A stretch of DNA of 8,117 nt from contig JAFQJY010000168.1 in assembly GCA_017414845.1 (NCBI GenBank), positions 1 through 8,117 on the forward strand, written 5' to 3'. The DNA comes from Alphaproteobacteria bacterium (GTDB lineage: Bacteria; Pseudomonadota; Alphaproteobacteria; RF32; UBA3637). This document shows positions 1 through 6,360 of this stretch, piece by piece. The notes below the pieces were generated by a model that did no database searches, was not told where the DNA came from, and saw nothing but the letters and a program-made list of their open reading frames with translations. The position numbers and the translations under genes are program-made. The first letter of the stretch is position 1. Each line of letters opens with the position of its first letter.

Positions 1-273
1 AATCTTGTAAGAGCCATGGAACTTATAAAGAAAAACGGCTACTGGATACTCGGATTAGACGGCAAAGCAAAAGGAACTATTTCGCAAGGAAAATTGCCTG
101 AAAAAACGGCTTTTGTTCTCGGCTCGGAAGGAGACGGATTACGCCGTCTTACCGAGGAAAACTGCGATACACTTATCAAACTGCCGATTAGTCCGAAAAT
201 GGAGAGTCTTAATGTTTCTAATGCCGGAGCGATTGCTCTTTATGAATATCGTCGGACCTTTCCGTCGGATTAG
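1..273 (+). CDS. rlmB: 23S rRNA 2'-O-methyltransferase, SpoU/TrmH family, likely RlmB (5' truncated)
   Basis: Only the last 90 codons are present; the frame is open to the left edge, so the start lies outside the window. The visible part is the C-terminal half of a SpoU/TrmH (SPOUT) RNA methyltransferase, the fold with a trefoil knot that binds S-adenosylmethionine. Two family motifs are clear: motif 2 as FVLGSEGDGLRRLT and motif 3 as LPISPKMESLNVSNAGAIAL. The Glu of GSEG and the Ser and Asn of SLNVS are the residues expected in the active site and cofactor pocket. The start of the visible part (NLVRAMELIKKNGYWILGLD) resembles the segment before motif 2 in RlmB, which methylates G2251 of 23S rRNA in the peptidyl-transferase P loop. 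RlmB is the best fit, but a related TrmH-family enzyme cannot be excluded because the N-terminal L30e-like domain is missing. The 3' end overlaps the convergent MFS gene. Confidence 0.8.
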   Translation, partial: NLVRAMELIKKNGYWILGLDGKAKGTISQGKLPEKTAFVLGSEGDGLRRLTEENCDTLIKLPISPKMESLNVSNAGAIALYEYRRTFPSD

Positions 274-1705
274 AAATCTTTTGTTTCTGCATCAGAAATA
301 AAAACAGTTTTTGAGGCATTTGAAAGTTTTTTGAAAAAAGACCGATGAAATATGAAAGAACGACACGTTCCGTTACCTCTCCGTCCTCTTTAACACGTTT
401 CAGCAGTGGCAGGGATAATATCCCAAGAATACAAGCAAACAAAAAATAAAAATCCCAGTGCGTAATTGTTATAAGGGAATAATCTTTTAGAAAATCACCA
501 TTTTCCCAACGCACGAAAAAAGATAATTTTCTAAAAGAAAAATAGTCTGCAAAAAAACCTCCTATCAACGGTGCTGTTCCTGCGGTCAGCGCATTTACAA
601 TACCGTTCATCGACAGATAAACGCTTGCCCGTCCTCGTGGAGCCAATTTCAAAGCGATATTATTCGTTGCAAGTGTAATTCCTGCCTGTGCTATTCCCAT
701 AAATGTATAAATAAAAAGCAACAGAAATACAGTTAAAAAATCCCCGACGAAAATAAATAAAAATATACACAGTAAATACAAAGGAACAGAAACGAGCAAA
801 ATTGTTTTATTACTGTACGAATCGCTGATTTTTCCCCAAATCCCCATTACCAAAACACTCATTACCTGCGTTAAAACAGTTAAAATCAGAACAAAACTTA
901 CAGAAAGTCCTATTGTATTCAGCAACACAACCGTAAAAAACGGAACGGCTAAATTGACTGCGAAGTGCCACACGCCTAAAAAAATCAGCAATCTGCGATA
1001 ATTCTCATCACGAAAAACAAGTACACTTCTTTTCAGAAAACTGACATCTAACGGCGGGTTATCCATAGGCGGTTCATCTATACGAACAAAAACATACAAA
1101 CTAAAAACTGCTCCGATAAATGCTGTTAAAATAAGAATACCATAAACTTTTTCACTTACATCACCACCTGTTTTCAAGAAAAAAGCCGTCAACAATGAAC
1201 ACAGAATCGCTGTCAGAAAAACAAAAACAAGCCTTTTTGAAAAAAATTGTCCTAAATCTTTTTCGGGAATTAAATCTTTCATCCATGAATTCCAAGAACT
1301 TCCTGCCAAACAAGCACCGCAATAGCGTCCTGTATAAAAAACACCTAACCAATAAAGAGCACCGTTTACTTTCGGAAAAAAGAGTAAAAAAGCAATAAAA
1401 ACAAGACAAAAACGACCGGAAAAAGAAAATAAAATCGTTATAAGTTTTCTCTTTTTTATTTTTTCAACCAAAAAAGCACCGGGAAACTGCGAAAGATTTG
1501 CCAGAAACGGAAGCGATACAAGATACCCTATCATCGCATTGAATGCGCCGAGAGATAAGGCTATCGCAACCATAATTGCGCCTCCTGTCAAACTTTCTAT
1601 CAGTTGCGTTAAAATTCCGTCCCAAACAACCCAATACAGGCTTTTCTTTCTCTCTTCATCCGTTAAAATATGCGGATAAAAAAGTTTTCTGATTTTTTCT
1701 AACAT
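218..1705 (-). CDS. MFS transporter, 12 transmembrane helices, substrate unknown
   Basis: This 495-residue protein has about twelve hydrophobic segments in two groups of six. The central loop (about residues 210-235) is charged and contains RIDEPPMDNPP, and the pattern is that of a major facilitator superfamily permease in the inner membrane. A motif-A-like loop, GKISDSYSNK, lies between predicted helices 8 and 9, and a degenerate basic loop (EKIKKRK) follows helix 2. The segment GSSWNSWMKDLIP after helix 4 resembles a pattern seen in some poorly characterised MFS exporters and permeases. No substrate can be assigned. The ATG at 1705 is preceded by GGGGGATGA as ribosome binding site. The C-terminal tail after the last helix is long (about 65 residues), and its last 18 codons lie antisense to the end of the rlmB-like gene. 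The gene lies 102 bp downstream of the FadL-like gene on the same strand, but a terminator separates them, so co-transcription would need read-through. Confidence 0.85.
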   Translation of the reverse strand: MLEKIRKLFYPHILTDEERKKSLYWVVWDGILTQLIESLTGGAIMVAIALSLGAFNAMIGYLVSLPFLANLSQFPGAFLVEKIKKRKLITILFSFSGRFCLVFIAFLLFFPKVNGALYWLGVFYTGRYCGACLAGSSWNSWMKDLIPEKDLGQFFSKRLVFVFLTAILCSLLTAFFLKTGGDVSEKVYGILILTAFIGAVFSLYVFVRIDEPPMDNPPLDVSFLKRSVLVFRDENYRRLLIFLGVWHFAVNLAVPFFTVVLLNTIGLSVSFVLILTVLTQVMSVLVMGIWGKISDSYSNKTILLVSVPLYLLCIFLFIFVGDFLTVFLLLFIYTFMGIAQAGITLATNNIALKLAPRGRASVYLSMNGIVNALTAGTAPLIGGFFADYFSFRKLSFFVRWENGDFLKDYSLITITHWDFYFLFACILGILSLPLLKRVKEDGEVTERVVLSYFIGLFSKNFQMPQKLFLFLMQKQKISNPTERSDDIHKEQSLRH

Positions 1706-1750
1706 TCATCCCCCATACAGAAAAATAGTTCCTTTTTATTTTTTTTCAAC

Positions 1751-1783
1751 AAAAAAAGACGGCCGTACGAGACGACCGTCTTT
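1751..1783 (-). terminator. Rho-independent terminator of the FadL-like gene
   Basis: The arms AAAGACGG (1755-1762) and CCGTCTTT (1776-1783) pair perfectly. After one mismatch an inner CGT/ACG pairing (1764-1766 with 1772-1774) continues around a 5-base loop. On the minus strand the hairpin is followed by seven T residues (1757 down to 1751). It starts 25 bases beyond the end of the FadL-like coding region, where its terminator would be expected. Confidence 0.8.
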
Positions 1784-1807
1784 AATATTGCTATTTATTT
1801 CCTTAAA

Positions 1808-3052
1808 TCAGAAATCGTATTGCAATTGAGCACCGACTAAGTTGCTATGTGAAGTATACTTCGCATTCAACTCAGAACCGGAAGAAACATTATGTGTTTT
1901 CCTCGCTTTAATAAACATGTGCGAGTAACCGAGATCCAGTTGAACCTGTTTATAGCGATAGGATAATCCCAAAGACGTCCAAATACGATTCCCGTCAGGA
2001 ATACGAGCCGTTCTGTACTTAGCAGAAGATACAGGTGATTGGTCATAGGCCGTACCTAAACGAACTGTCCAAGTGTCATTCAGATAATAATCCAAACCGA
2101 GAGACAACATCCAAACATTTCTCCACTTTTCAGGTGTCTTATGAACGCCGTTTTCAAGATTAGATGAATAAATATCTAAACTGTTAAAACGACTCCAACG
2201 TGTCCAACGGGCGGTAGCACTTAAACCGAAGTCTTTAATTCTATGATAGCCGGAAATTTCCAAATATTCAGGTAATGTAATCTTTGCACGTCCCGAATAA
2301 ACACCGTTTTGAAGATATGACGGCGTCATTCCCGGAATAACGGGTAACGTACGTCCCGTTATGGTTTGTTCTCCTTTGAGTTTGTGAGTAATCTTGGAGT
2401 GGTAGGAGAAACCGACACGGGAATAGTCCGTAAACTTATAAACCATGCCCAATTTATAGGCAGGTGACCAAGAATCGGCGTCCACTTCACTTTCGGCATT
2501 TGCACCCAAAATCGTCGGCAACTTATTTGTCAGATTCGCCTTAGCCAATTGCATAATGGCAGAACCGCCAACCGTCAATTTATCCGTCACATCATAAGAG
2601 GCAGACATATTAAAATCAACAGCCATAAACTTAGAACGCATTGCATGAGAACTTCCGAACCAATCACGGCTGTAAATCGTAGATAAACCGAACGGGGCAT
2701 AAATACCTAAACCCAGACGTGTCTTATCATTTAATTTATATTGTCCGAAAACATGAGGAACCCATTGACGCAAGTTGATATCCCCTTCTTTTCCCGGGGT
2801 ACCGTTATTTGTTCCTTCTACTTCTGCACGCAGGAAAATAGCCGTTGTTCCGACCTGCGCACCTGTTTCTTTTAAAGTCATCCCTGCCGGATTACTTGCA
2901 ACGGCCGAATAATCATCTCCGACGACACCTTTACCTGCCATAGCACGACCAAGCCCTACAGCAGAGTACTCCGCCAATTGGAACCCACCGGCAAACGCGG
3001 TAGAAGCTATTTGCGTTGCTACTAATAAAGTCAATAAACTAATCTTTTTCAT
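1808..3052 (-). CDS. FadL/OmpP1/TodX-family outer-membrane channel for hydrophobic compounds
   Basis: This is a 414-residue protein, close to the family's usual 400-450. Residues 1-21 form a Sec signal peptide (MKK, hydrophobic core, cleavage after AFA). The mature start GGFQLAEYSAVGLGRAMAG matches the FadL N-terminal hatch, and NPAGMT at 54-59 is the conserved NPA motif of the family. The rest alternates polar and aromatic residues as in a beta barrel, and the chain ends YDF with the terminal Phe used by the BAM machinery. FadL proteins are 14-strand barrels that pass long-chain fatty acids or other hydrophobic compounds across the outer membrane; the actual substrate here is unknown, and no fad genes are visible nearby. 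The ATG at 3052 follows AAGGAG with a 7-8 base gap. A leftward promoter lies upstream and a hairpin terminator downstream, so the gene is probably monocistronic. Confidence 0.9.
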   Translation of the reverse strand: MKKISLLTLLVATQIASTAFAGGFQLAEYSAVGLGRAMAGKGVVGDDYSAVASNPAGMTLKETGAQVGTTAIFLRAEVEGTNNGTPGKEGDINLRQWVPHVFGQYKLNDKTRLGLGIYAPFGLSTIYSRDWFGSSHAMRSKFMAVDFNMSASYDVTDKLTVGGSAIMQLAKANLTNKLPTILGANAESEVDADSWSPAYKLGMVYKFTDYSRVGFSYHSKITHKLKGEQTITGRTLPVIPGMTPSYLQNGVYSGRAKITLPEYLEISGYHRIKDFGLSATARWTRWSRFNSLDIYSSNLENGVHKTPEKWRNVWMLSLGLDYYLNDTWTVRLGTAYDQSPVSSAKYRTARIPDGNRIWTSLGLSYRYKQVQLDLGYSHMFIKARKTHNVSSGSELNAKYTSHSNLVGAQLQYDF

Positions 3053-3115
3053 ATAAACACTCCTTACAAGTTTTAAACAGCGTTTCTTTTGACATATTTT
3101 AAATTAAAACACAAT

Positions 3116-3145
3116 ATTTTATGTACTAATTTCGGATTTTGTCAT
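3116..3145 (-). promoter_or_regulatory. Candidate sigma-70 promoter for the FadL-like gene
   Basis: Read on the minus strand, ATGACA (3145-3140, five of six matches to the -35 consensus) and TAAAAT (3121-3116, five of six matches to the -10) are 18 bases apart. Transcription would begin near 3109, giving a leader of about 57 nt before the ATG at 3052. This is inferred from consensus matching only; the region is very AT-rich, so chance matches are possible. Confidence 0.5.
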
Positions 3146-3162
3146 ATTTATGCCTCATATCT

Positions 3163-3176
3163 GTCACAAAAGTGAC
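3163..3176. promoter_or_regulatory. Inverted repeat GTCAC-AAAA-GTGAC, possible operator
   Basis: Two perfect 5-base arms surround four A residues in the divergent region between the FadL-like and DsbA-like genes. The centre lies about 60 bases upstream of the predicted start of the leftward transcript, a usual position for an activator, and about 75 bases upstream of the predicted rightward start. The arms recall CRP/FNR half-site letters but face the opposite way, so I assign no regulator. Confidence 0.3.
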
Positions 3177-3181
3177 TTAGT

Positions 3182-3208
3182 AAAAAAAATTAAAAAAAAG
3201 TAAAAAAA
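3182..3208. promoter_or_regulatory. Three phased A-tracts (10-bp period) upstream of the DsbA-like promoter
   Basis: A-runs of 8, 8 and 7 bases begin at 3182, 3192 and 3202, exactly one helical turn apart, and end three bases before the -35 hexamer at 3212. Phased A-tracts bend DNA intrinsically, and A-rich DNA just upstream of -35 can act as an UP element for the RNA polymerase alpha subunit. The phasing is seen directly; the effect on transcription is inferred. Confidence 0.6.
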
Positions 3209-3211
3209 GTA

Positions 3212-3239
3212 TTGCATATTTATTTAAAGTGTGTAAAGT
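3212..3239 (+). promoter_or_regulatory. Promoter of the DsbA-like gene
   Basis: TTGCAT (3212-3217) and TAAAGT (3234-3239) are 16 bases apart, each matching four of six consensus positions, and lie directly after the phased A-tracts. The start would be near 3246, giving a leader of about 50 nt. The same hexamer, spacing and preceding A7GT occur before yajC, which supports the call. Confidence 0.55.
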
Positions 3240-3285
3240 ATGTCCTGTTTACTAAAAATTTTAACCCAGTTTATTTTATTTTTAT

Positions 3286-3289
3286 GGAG
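3286..3289 (+). promoter_or_regulatory. Ribosome binding site fixing the DsbA-like start at 3296
   Basis: GGAG lies six bases before the ATG at 3296. The in-frame ATG at 3284 and the TTG at 3212 have no comparable site, and the TTG coincides with the -35 hexamer, so both are unlikely starts. Confidence 0.7.
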
Positions 3290-3295
3290 AAAAAA

Positions 3296-4144
3296 ATGGT
3301 TCAAAAGAAAAATGTAAAAAAAGCAACAGCACCGAAGACAGTAGCCGTTGTTGAAAAAGTTGAAGAAAAAGCTTGTACTTGCGGTTGCAACTGCAATTGC
3401 GGTTCAGGTTCAAAAGGTGTCGTCCTCGGCGCCATTATTATTGCAGCGTCTGTATTGGCTGCTCCGCATGTAGCACCGAAAACAGCTGCTCCGGTTATTG
3501 ATGTTAAAGTCCCGGCTGCTGCTGCTCCGGCTCCTGCTCCTGCTGCTGCTCCGTCCGGTGGTGGTTGTGGCGGTGGCGCTGCTCCGTCTGCTGCTCCTCG
3601 TGCACAGCGTGAAGCTGACCCTGCCATGGTCAAAGAAATTATGGAAGACAAAACAAACACTGTTTTGGGTAATCCGAAAGGTACATTCGTTATGATTGAA
3701 TTCTTCGATTATAACTGTGGTTTCTGCAAACGTATGAACAAATTGTGGCCGGATACAATGAAAAAATCTGACAATATCCGCCTGATTTTGGTTGATACAC
3801 CTATCTTCGGTGAAAGAAGTGAAATCATTTCCCGTTATGCCTATGCTGCTAACAAACAAGGAAAGTTTGCTGAATATCACCACGAAATCGTTGCCGGTGC
3901 TAAAACAGACGAAGCCGGTTTGATTGAAATCGGTAAGAAACTCGGCCTGAATACAGACAAATTGACGGCTGATGCCAATTCTGACGAAATCAAAAACAAA
4001 ATCGCCAAGAACAAAGAATATACTCGGAAACTGGGTATGGGCGGTGTTCCGGGCTTCATCATTGACGGAAAAATCCAAAGCGGTGCTTTCAGTCAGGAAG
4101 TTTTGGATGCTCACATTGCCAAAGCAAACAGCATGAAGAAATAA
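3296..4144 (+). CDS. Membrane-tethered DsbA-family thiol:disulfide oxidoreductase with CGFC active site
   Basis: From the ATG at 3296 this is 282 aa. Residues 1-40 are Lys-rich and contain five alternating cysteines (C27, 29, 31, 33, 35). Residues 41-56 are hydrophobic and either anchor the protein (N terminus inside) or act as a long signal peptide, with VLA-A near 53-56 as a possible cleavage site. An Ala/Pro/Gly-rich linker (about 64-101) holds another cysteine, C91, inside GGGCGGG. The thioredoxin-fold domain follows: a strand FVMIEFFDYN leads into C141-G-F-C144, a helical insert covers about 170-245, and the cis-proline loop is GVP252GF. Such proteins make or rearrange disulfides in secreted proteins in the periplasm. 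CGFC differs from the CPHC of classical DsbA and resembles DsbG/ScsC/Com1-like members, so oxidase or isomerase activity cannot be told apart. The gene has its own promoter and terminator; no dsbB or dsbD partner is in the window. The linker is rich in GCT and CCG codons. Confidence 0.88.
   Translation: MVQKKNVKKATAPKTVAVVEKVEEKACTCGCNCNCGSGSKGVVLGAIIIAASVLAAPHVAPKTAAPVIDVKVPAAAAPAPAPAAAPSGGGCGGGAAPSAAPRAQREADPAMVKEIMEDKTNTVLGNPKGTFVMIEFFDYNCGFCKRMNKLWPDTMKKSDNIRLILVDTPIFGERSEIISRYAYAANKQGKFAEYHHEIVAGAKTDEAGLIEIGKKLGLNTDKLTADANSDEIKNKIAKNKEYTRKLGMGGVPGFIIDGKIQSGAFSQEVLDAHIAKANSMKK
3515..3600 (+). repeat. Low-complexity Ala/Pro/Gly linker coding repeat
   Basis: Runs of GCT mixed with CCG/CCT, then GGT/GGC triplets, encode residues 74-101 of the DsbA-like protein. 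The encoded chain is an Ala-Pro tether interrupted by GGGCGGG. Its near-identical triplets make it prone to length change by slippage. The strand-opposite open frames here are by-products of this composition. Confidence 0.6.
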
Positions 4145-4169
4145 TTGTTTCTTTTAAGTTTGGTAAACG

Positions 4170-4203
4170 AATCTCCTTTGAGTTCTCTCAAAGGAGATTT
4201 TTT
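4170..4203 (+). terminator. Rho-independent terminator of the DsbA-like gene
   Basis: A perfect 13-bp stem, AATCTCCTTTGAG (4170-4182) with its complement (4187-4199), surrounds a TTCT loop and runs into a T tract ending at 4203. It begins 26 bases after the stop codon and separates this gene from the sec operon. Confidence 0.92.
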
Positions 4204-4322
4204 ATAGACATTCTTAAGAAAAGGTCCCCTGATATGTTTTCCCAAAAGACAATTTAACGAATTACAATTACTTGAAAAAAATATATTTTTGCTCAGAGAA
4301 CACCCCAACAACAAATGTAAAC

Positions 4323-4387
4323 AAAAAGTTAAAAAATATCCTTTTTTCTTAAAAAAAGTTTGCATTTTATTTTTTTTGCTTTATAGT
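4323..4387 (+). promoter_or_regulatory. A-tract-preceded promoter of the yajC-secD-secF operon
   Basis: TTGCAT (4360-4365) and TATAGT (4382-4387, five of six) are 16 bases apart. The start would be near 4394, about 26 nt before the yajC ATG. Upstream are A-runs at 4323-4327, 4331-4336 and 4351-4357, with a T-run at 4342-4347, spaced about 8-11 bases apart. The block A7GT-TTGCAT is nearly the same as the A7GTA-TTGCAT before the DsbA-like gene, with the same hexamer spacing. The remaining part of this intergenic stretch (4204-4322) shows no supported gene. Confidence 0.6.
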
Positions 4388-4419
4388 AAATCCGTTATTA
4401 TTGAATAAAGGAGTTTTTT

Positions 4420-4785
4420 ATGATTAGTACTGCTTTGGCACAAACGGCCGCTACGGCAACTGCGACAACGCCGGACATGGGTGGAATGAAAACGATCATT
4501 CAACTTATTCTGATTTTTGTCATCTTCTATTTTATGCTTATCAGACCGCAACAAAAACGGGCAAAAATCCGTGAGCAGATGTTATCGGCTATCGGCAAAG
4601 GAAATACAATTATTTTCGGCGGAATGGAAGGTGTTGTGACAAAAGTGCTGAGTGATACGGAACTGATGGTCAAAATTGCAGACGGCGTGGAAGTAAAAGT
4701 TCTTCGTTCGTTTGTTTCTGATGTTGTTCTGCCGGAAATATCTAAAACGGAAAACTCTAAAAAGAAAGAAGGAAAGGAAAAGTAA
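4420..4785 (+). CDS. yajC: YajC, small membrane subunit of the Sec translocon accessory complex
   Basis: This 121-residue protein has a short Ala/Thr-rich start (MISTALAQTAATATATTP), one transmembrane helix at about residues 25-41 (IIQLILIFVIFYFMLI) and the family signature FYFMLIRPQQKRAK at the cytoplasmic end. A small basic domain (about 42-105) follows, with GNTIIFGGMEGVVTKV as the conserved beta-rich core, and then a Lys-rich tail. YajC binds SecDF and SecYEG in the inner membrane; its exact contribution to export is small and unsettled. Length and layout are normal for alphaproteobacterial members. AAGGAG ends six bases before the ATG. It is the first gene of an operon, with secD starting three bases after its stop. 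Confidence 0.95.
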   Translation: MISTALAQTAATATATTPDMGGMKTIIQLILIFVIFYFMLIRPQQKRAKIREQMLSAIGKGNTIIFGGMEGVVTKVLSDTELMVKIADGVEVKVLRSFVSDVVLPEISKTENSKKKEGKEK

Positions 4786-4788
4786 AAA

Positions 4789-6351
4789 ATGTTTGGTTAC
4801 CCAAAATGGCGTGCTTGGACAATTATTGTTGTTTCTGCCATTAGCTTGTTTTTCTCTATTCCGAACTTTATGTCGGAAGAGTATTATAAGACGAATGTCC
4901 CTAAATCTATGCAGAGTTGGTGGCGTCCGATGTCTCTTGGCTTGGATTTAAAAGGCGGGTCCAGTCTTTTGTTAGAAGTTCAAATGGATGCTCTTGTCAA
5001 TGAACGAATGAGTTCTTTGGCTGATGCGGCTCGTTCCGTTTTGCGTGAAAAACAAATTACTTTCTTACCTCCACGAACAGAAAACGGTGTCCTGACTATT
5101 AAAGTTATCAGCAGTTCGGAACTTCTGAATGCTAAAACGCTTATCAATAAGTTAGAACCCGGATTGGATATAGAGATTCAAGACAATGATTTAAAAATCA
5201 CATATTCCGATATGGCTTTGACAAAACTTCAAACAGAAGCGATTTCTCAATCCATTGAAATTGTCAGAAAACGTATTGACGAACTTGGAACGAAAGAACC
5301 CTCTATTCAACAACAAGGGTCAAATCGCATTCAGGTTCAGTTACCCGGCGTTCAAAATCCGTCAGAGGTAAAAGCCTTACTTGGGAAAACGGCAAAAATG
5401 ACATTCCATCTGGTTGATGAGAAAACAACTGTTGCTGATGCACAAAGAGGAAAAATTCCTTCCGATTCGATGCTCATCAACAGCGATGATACAGGAACGA
5501 TTGTCATCAAAAGACAAATCATTGTCGGTGGTGATCAACTGGAAAGCGCTAAGGCAGATTTCGGTGAAGGAGCCGAACCTGTTGTTGCCTTTGCCTTTAA
5601 ATCATTAGGCGCTAAAAAGTTTGCACAGGTAACACGTGAAAATGTCGGAAAAAGGCTCGCTATTGTGTTGGACGGACAAGTTATTTCTGCACCGGTTATC
5701 AACGGGCCTATCCCGGGACGTGGTATCATTTCCGGTAGTTTCACGGTTGAAAGCGCCAGTGAATTAGCGCTTATGCTTCGTTCAGGCGCCCTTCCTGCCC
5801 CGCTTATTGTTGTAGATGAACGTTTTGTCGGTGCAGATTTGGGGACTGACTCCATTCAATCAGGTACAATTGCCTGCCTTATCGGCATGGGATTGGTTTT
5901 TGCATTTATGTTGATTGTCTACGGTTGGTTCGGTATGTTTGCTAACCTTGCATTGGTTATCAACGTTTTCTTACTGCTGTCTGTTCTCAGTCTGCTCGGT
6001 GCGACATTGACGCTCCCCGGACTGGCAGGTATTGCCTTAACCATCGGTATGGCTGTTGATTCTAATGTTCTTATTTATGCCCGTATGAAAGATGAGGCTC
6101 GTTTAGGACGCTCCCCCATTCAAGTCATCAATGCCGGCTTTGAAAACTCATTTACGGCTATTTTTGACTCACAAATCACAACACTCTTTGCAGCGATGGT
6201 TTTGTTCTTTATGGGATCCGGTCCGATTCGTGGATTTAGCGTCACACTCGGTGTCGGCGTTTTAACATCTTTATTCACGGCAGTCATGATTACCAAATTT
6301 TTGATTATGATTTGGTACACTCTTACAAAACCGAAAACAATTAAAATATAG
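4789..6351 (+). CDS. secD: SecD, protein-export membrane subunit
   Basis: SecD pairs with SecF in the inner membrane and uses the proton-motive force to pull exported chains out of SecYEG on the periplasmic side. At 520 aa it is shorter than E. coli SecD (615) but typical of alphaproteobacteria. One helix lies near the N terminus (about 10-27), followed by SLGLDLKGGSSLLLEV (49-64), the signature leading into the large periplasmic P1 domain. Conserved P1 blocks include VRKRIDELGTKEP, LDGQVISAPVING and LRSGALPAPL (330-339). DERFVGADLG (from 343) precedes the five-helix bundle; many relatives have Pro where this protein has the Ala of GAD. GMAVDSNVLIYARMKDE (420 on) is the RND-type helix-4 motif; Asp424 is the expected proton-path residue. 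The ATG is chosen from the GGAAAGGA site within the yajC end. Both flanking genes are close enough for one transcript. Confidence 0.96.
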   Translation: MFGYPKWRAWTIIVVSAISLFFSIPNFMSEEYYKTNVPKSMQSWWRPMSLGLDLKGGSSLLLEVQMDALVNERMSSLADAARSVLREKQITFLPPRTENGVLTIKVISSSELLNAKTLINKLEPGLDIEIQDNDLKITYSDMALTKLQTEAISQSIEIVRKRIDELGTKEPSIQQQGSNRIQVQLPGVQNPSEVKALLGKTAKMTFHLVDEKTTVADAQRGKIPSDSMLINSDDTGTIVIKRQIIVGGDQLESAKADFGEGAEPVVAFAFKSLGAKKFAQVTRENVGKRLAIVLDGQVISAPVINGPIPGRGIISGSFTVESASELALMLRSGALPAPLIVVDERFVGADLGTDSIQSGTIACLIGMGLVFAFMLIVYGWFGMFANLALVINVFLLLSVLSLLGATLTLPGLAGIALTIGMAVDSNVLIYARMKDEARLGRSPIQVINAGFENSFTAIFDSQITTLFAAMVLFFMGSGPIRGFSVTLGVGVLTSLFTAVMITKFLIMIWYTLTKPKTIKI

Positions 6352-6356
6352 GTGAT
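6350..6356 (+). promoter_or_regulatory. Ribosome binding site fixing the secF start at 6361
   Basis: AGGTGAT overlaps the secD stop codon and matches seven consecutive positions of the complement of the usual 16S rRNA 3' end (GGAGGTGATC). It lies 4 bases before the ATG at 6361. The in-frame GTG at 6352 would sit inside this site and has none of its own, so the ATG is preferred. Confidence 0.7.
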
Positions 6357-6360
6357 AAAA

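Noticed and set aside
1722..1748. A minus-strand promoter for the MFS gene (TTGAAA, 16 bases, TATTTT).
   Set aside because: The start would leave a leader of about 10 nt with the ribosome binding site at its very end, and the hexamers lie in homopolymer A/T runs where matches arise by chance.
3089..3117. A perfect TTGACA on the plus strand at 3089-3094 as a second rightward promoter.
   Set aside because: The best -10 at normal spacing (CAATAT at 3112-3117) matches only three of six, and it would lie within the leader of the leftward FadL-like gene. The TTGCAT promoter nearer to the DsbA-like gene is better supported.
3212..3295. An upstream extension of the DsbA-like protein starting from TTG at 3212 or ATG at 3284.
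   Set aside because: The TTG is itself the likely -35 hexamer and lies upstream of the predicted transcription start. ATG 3284 lacks a ribosome binding site, while GGAG is well placed for ATG 3296.
3301..4114. Long minus-strand open frames opposite the DsbA-like gene (119 and 234 codons).
   Set aside because: They are composition by-products of the GCT/CCG-rich coding strand. The encoded chains are low-complexity (Ala/Gly/Thr or Arg/Ser runs), and the plus strand carries clear thioredoxin-fold motifs.
4211..4220. The palindrome TTCTTAAGAA as an operator.
   Set aside because: It is short, AT-rich and far from the predicted yajC promoter, so a chance occurrence is likely.
4111..4365. An 84-codon minus-strand frame between the DsbA-like gene and yajC.
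   Set aside because: It overlaps the DsbA-like 3' end, its terminator and the yajC promoter -35, and its composition is that of AT-rich non-coding DNA.
6352..6360. GTG start of secF at 6352.
   Set aside because: It falls inside the AGGTGAT ribosome binding site that serves the ATG at 6361, and it has no site of its own.
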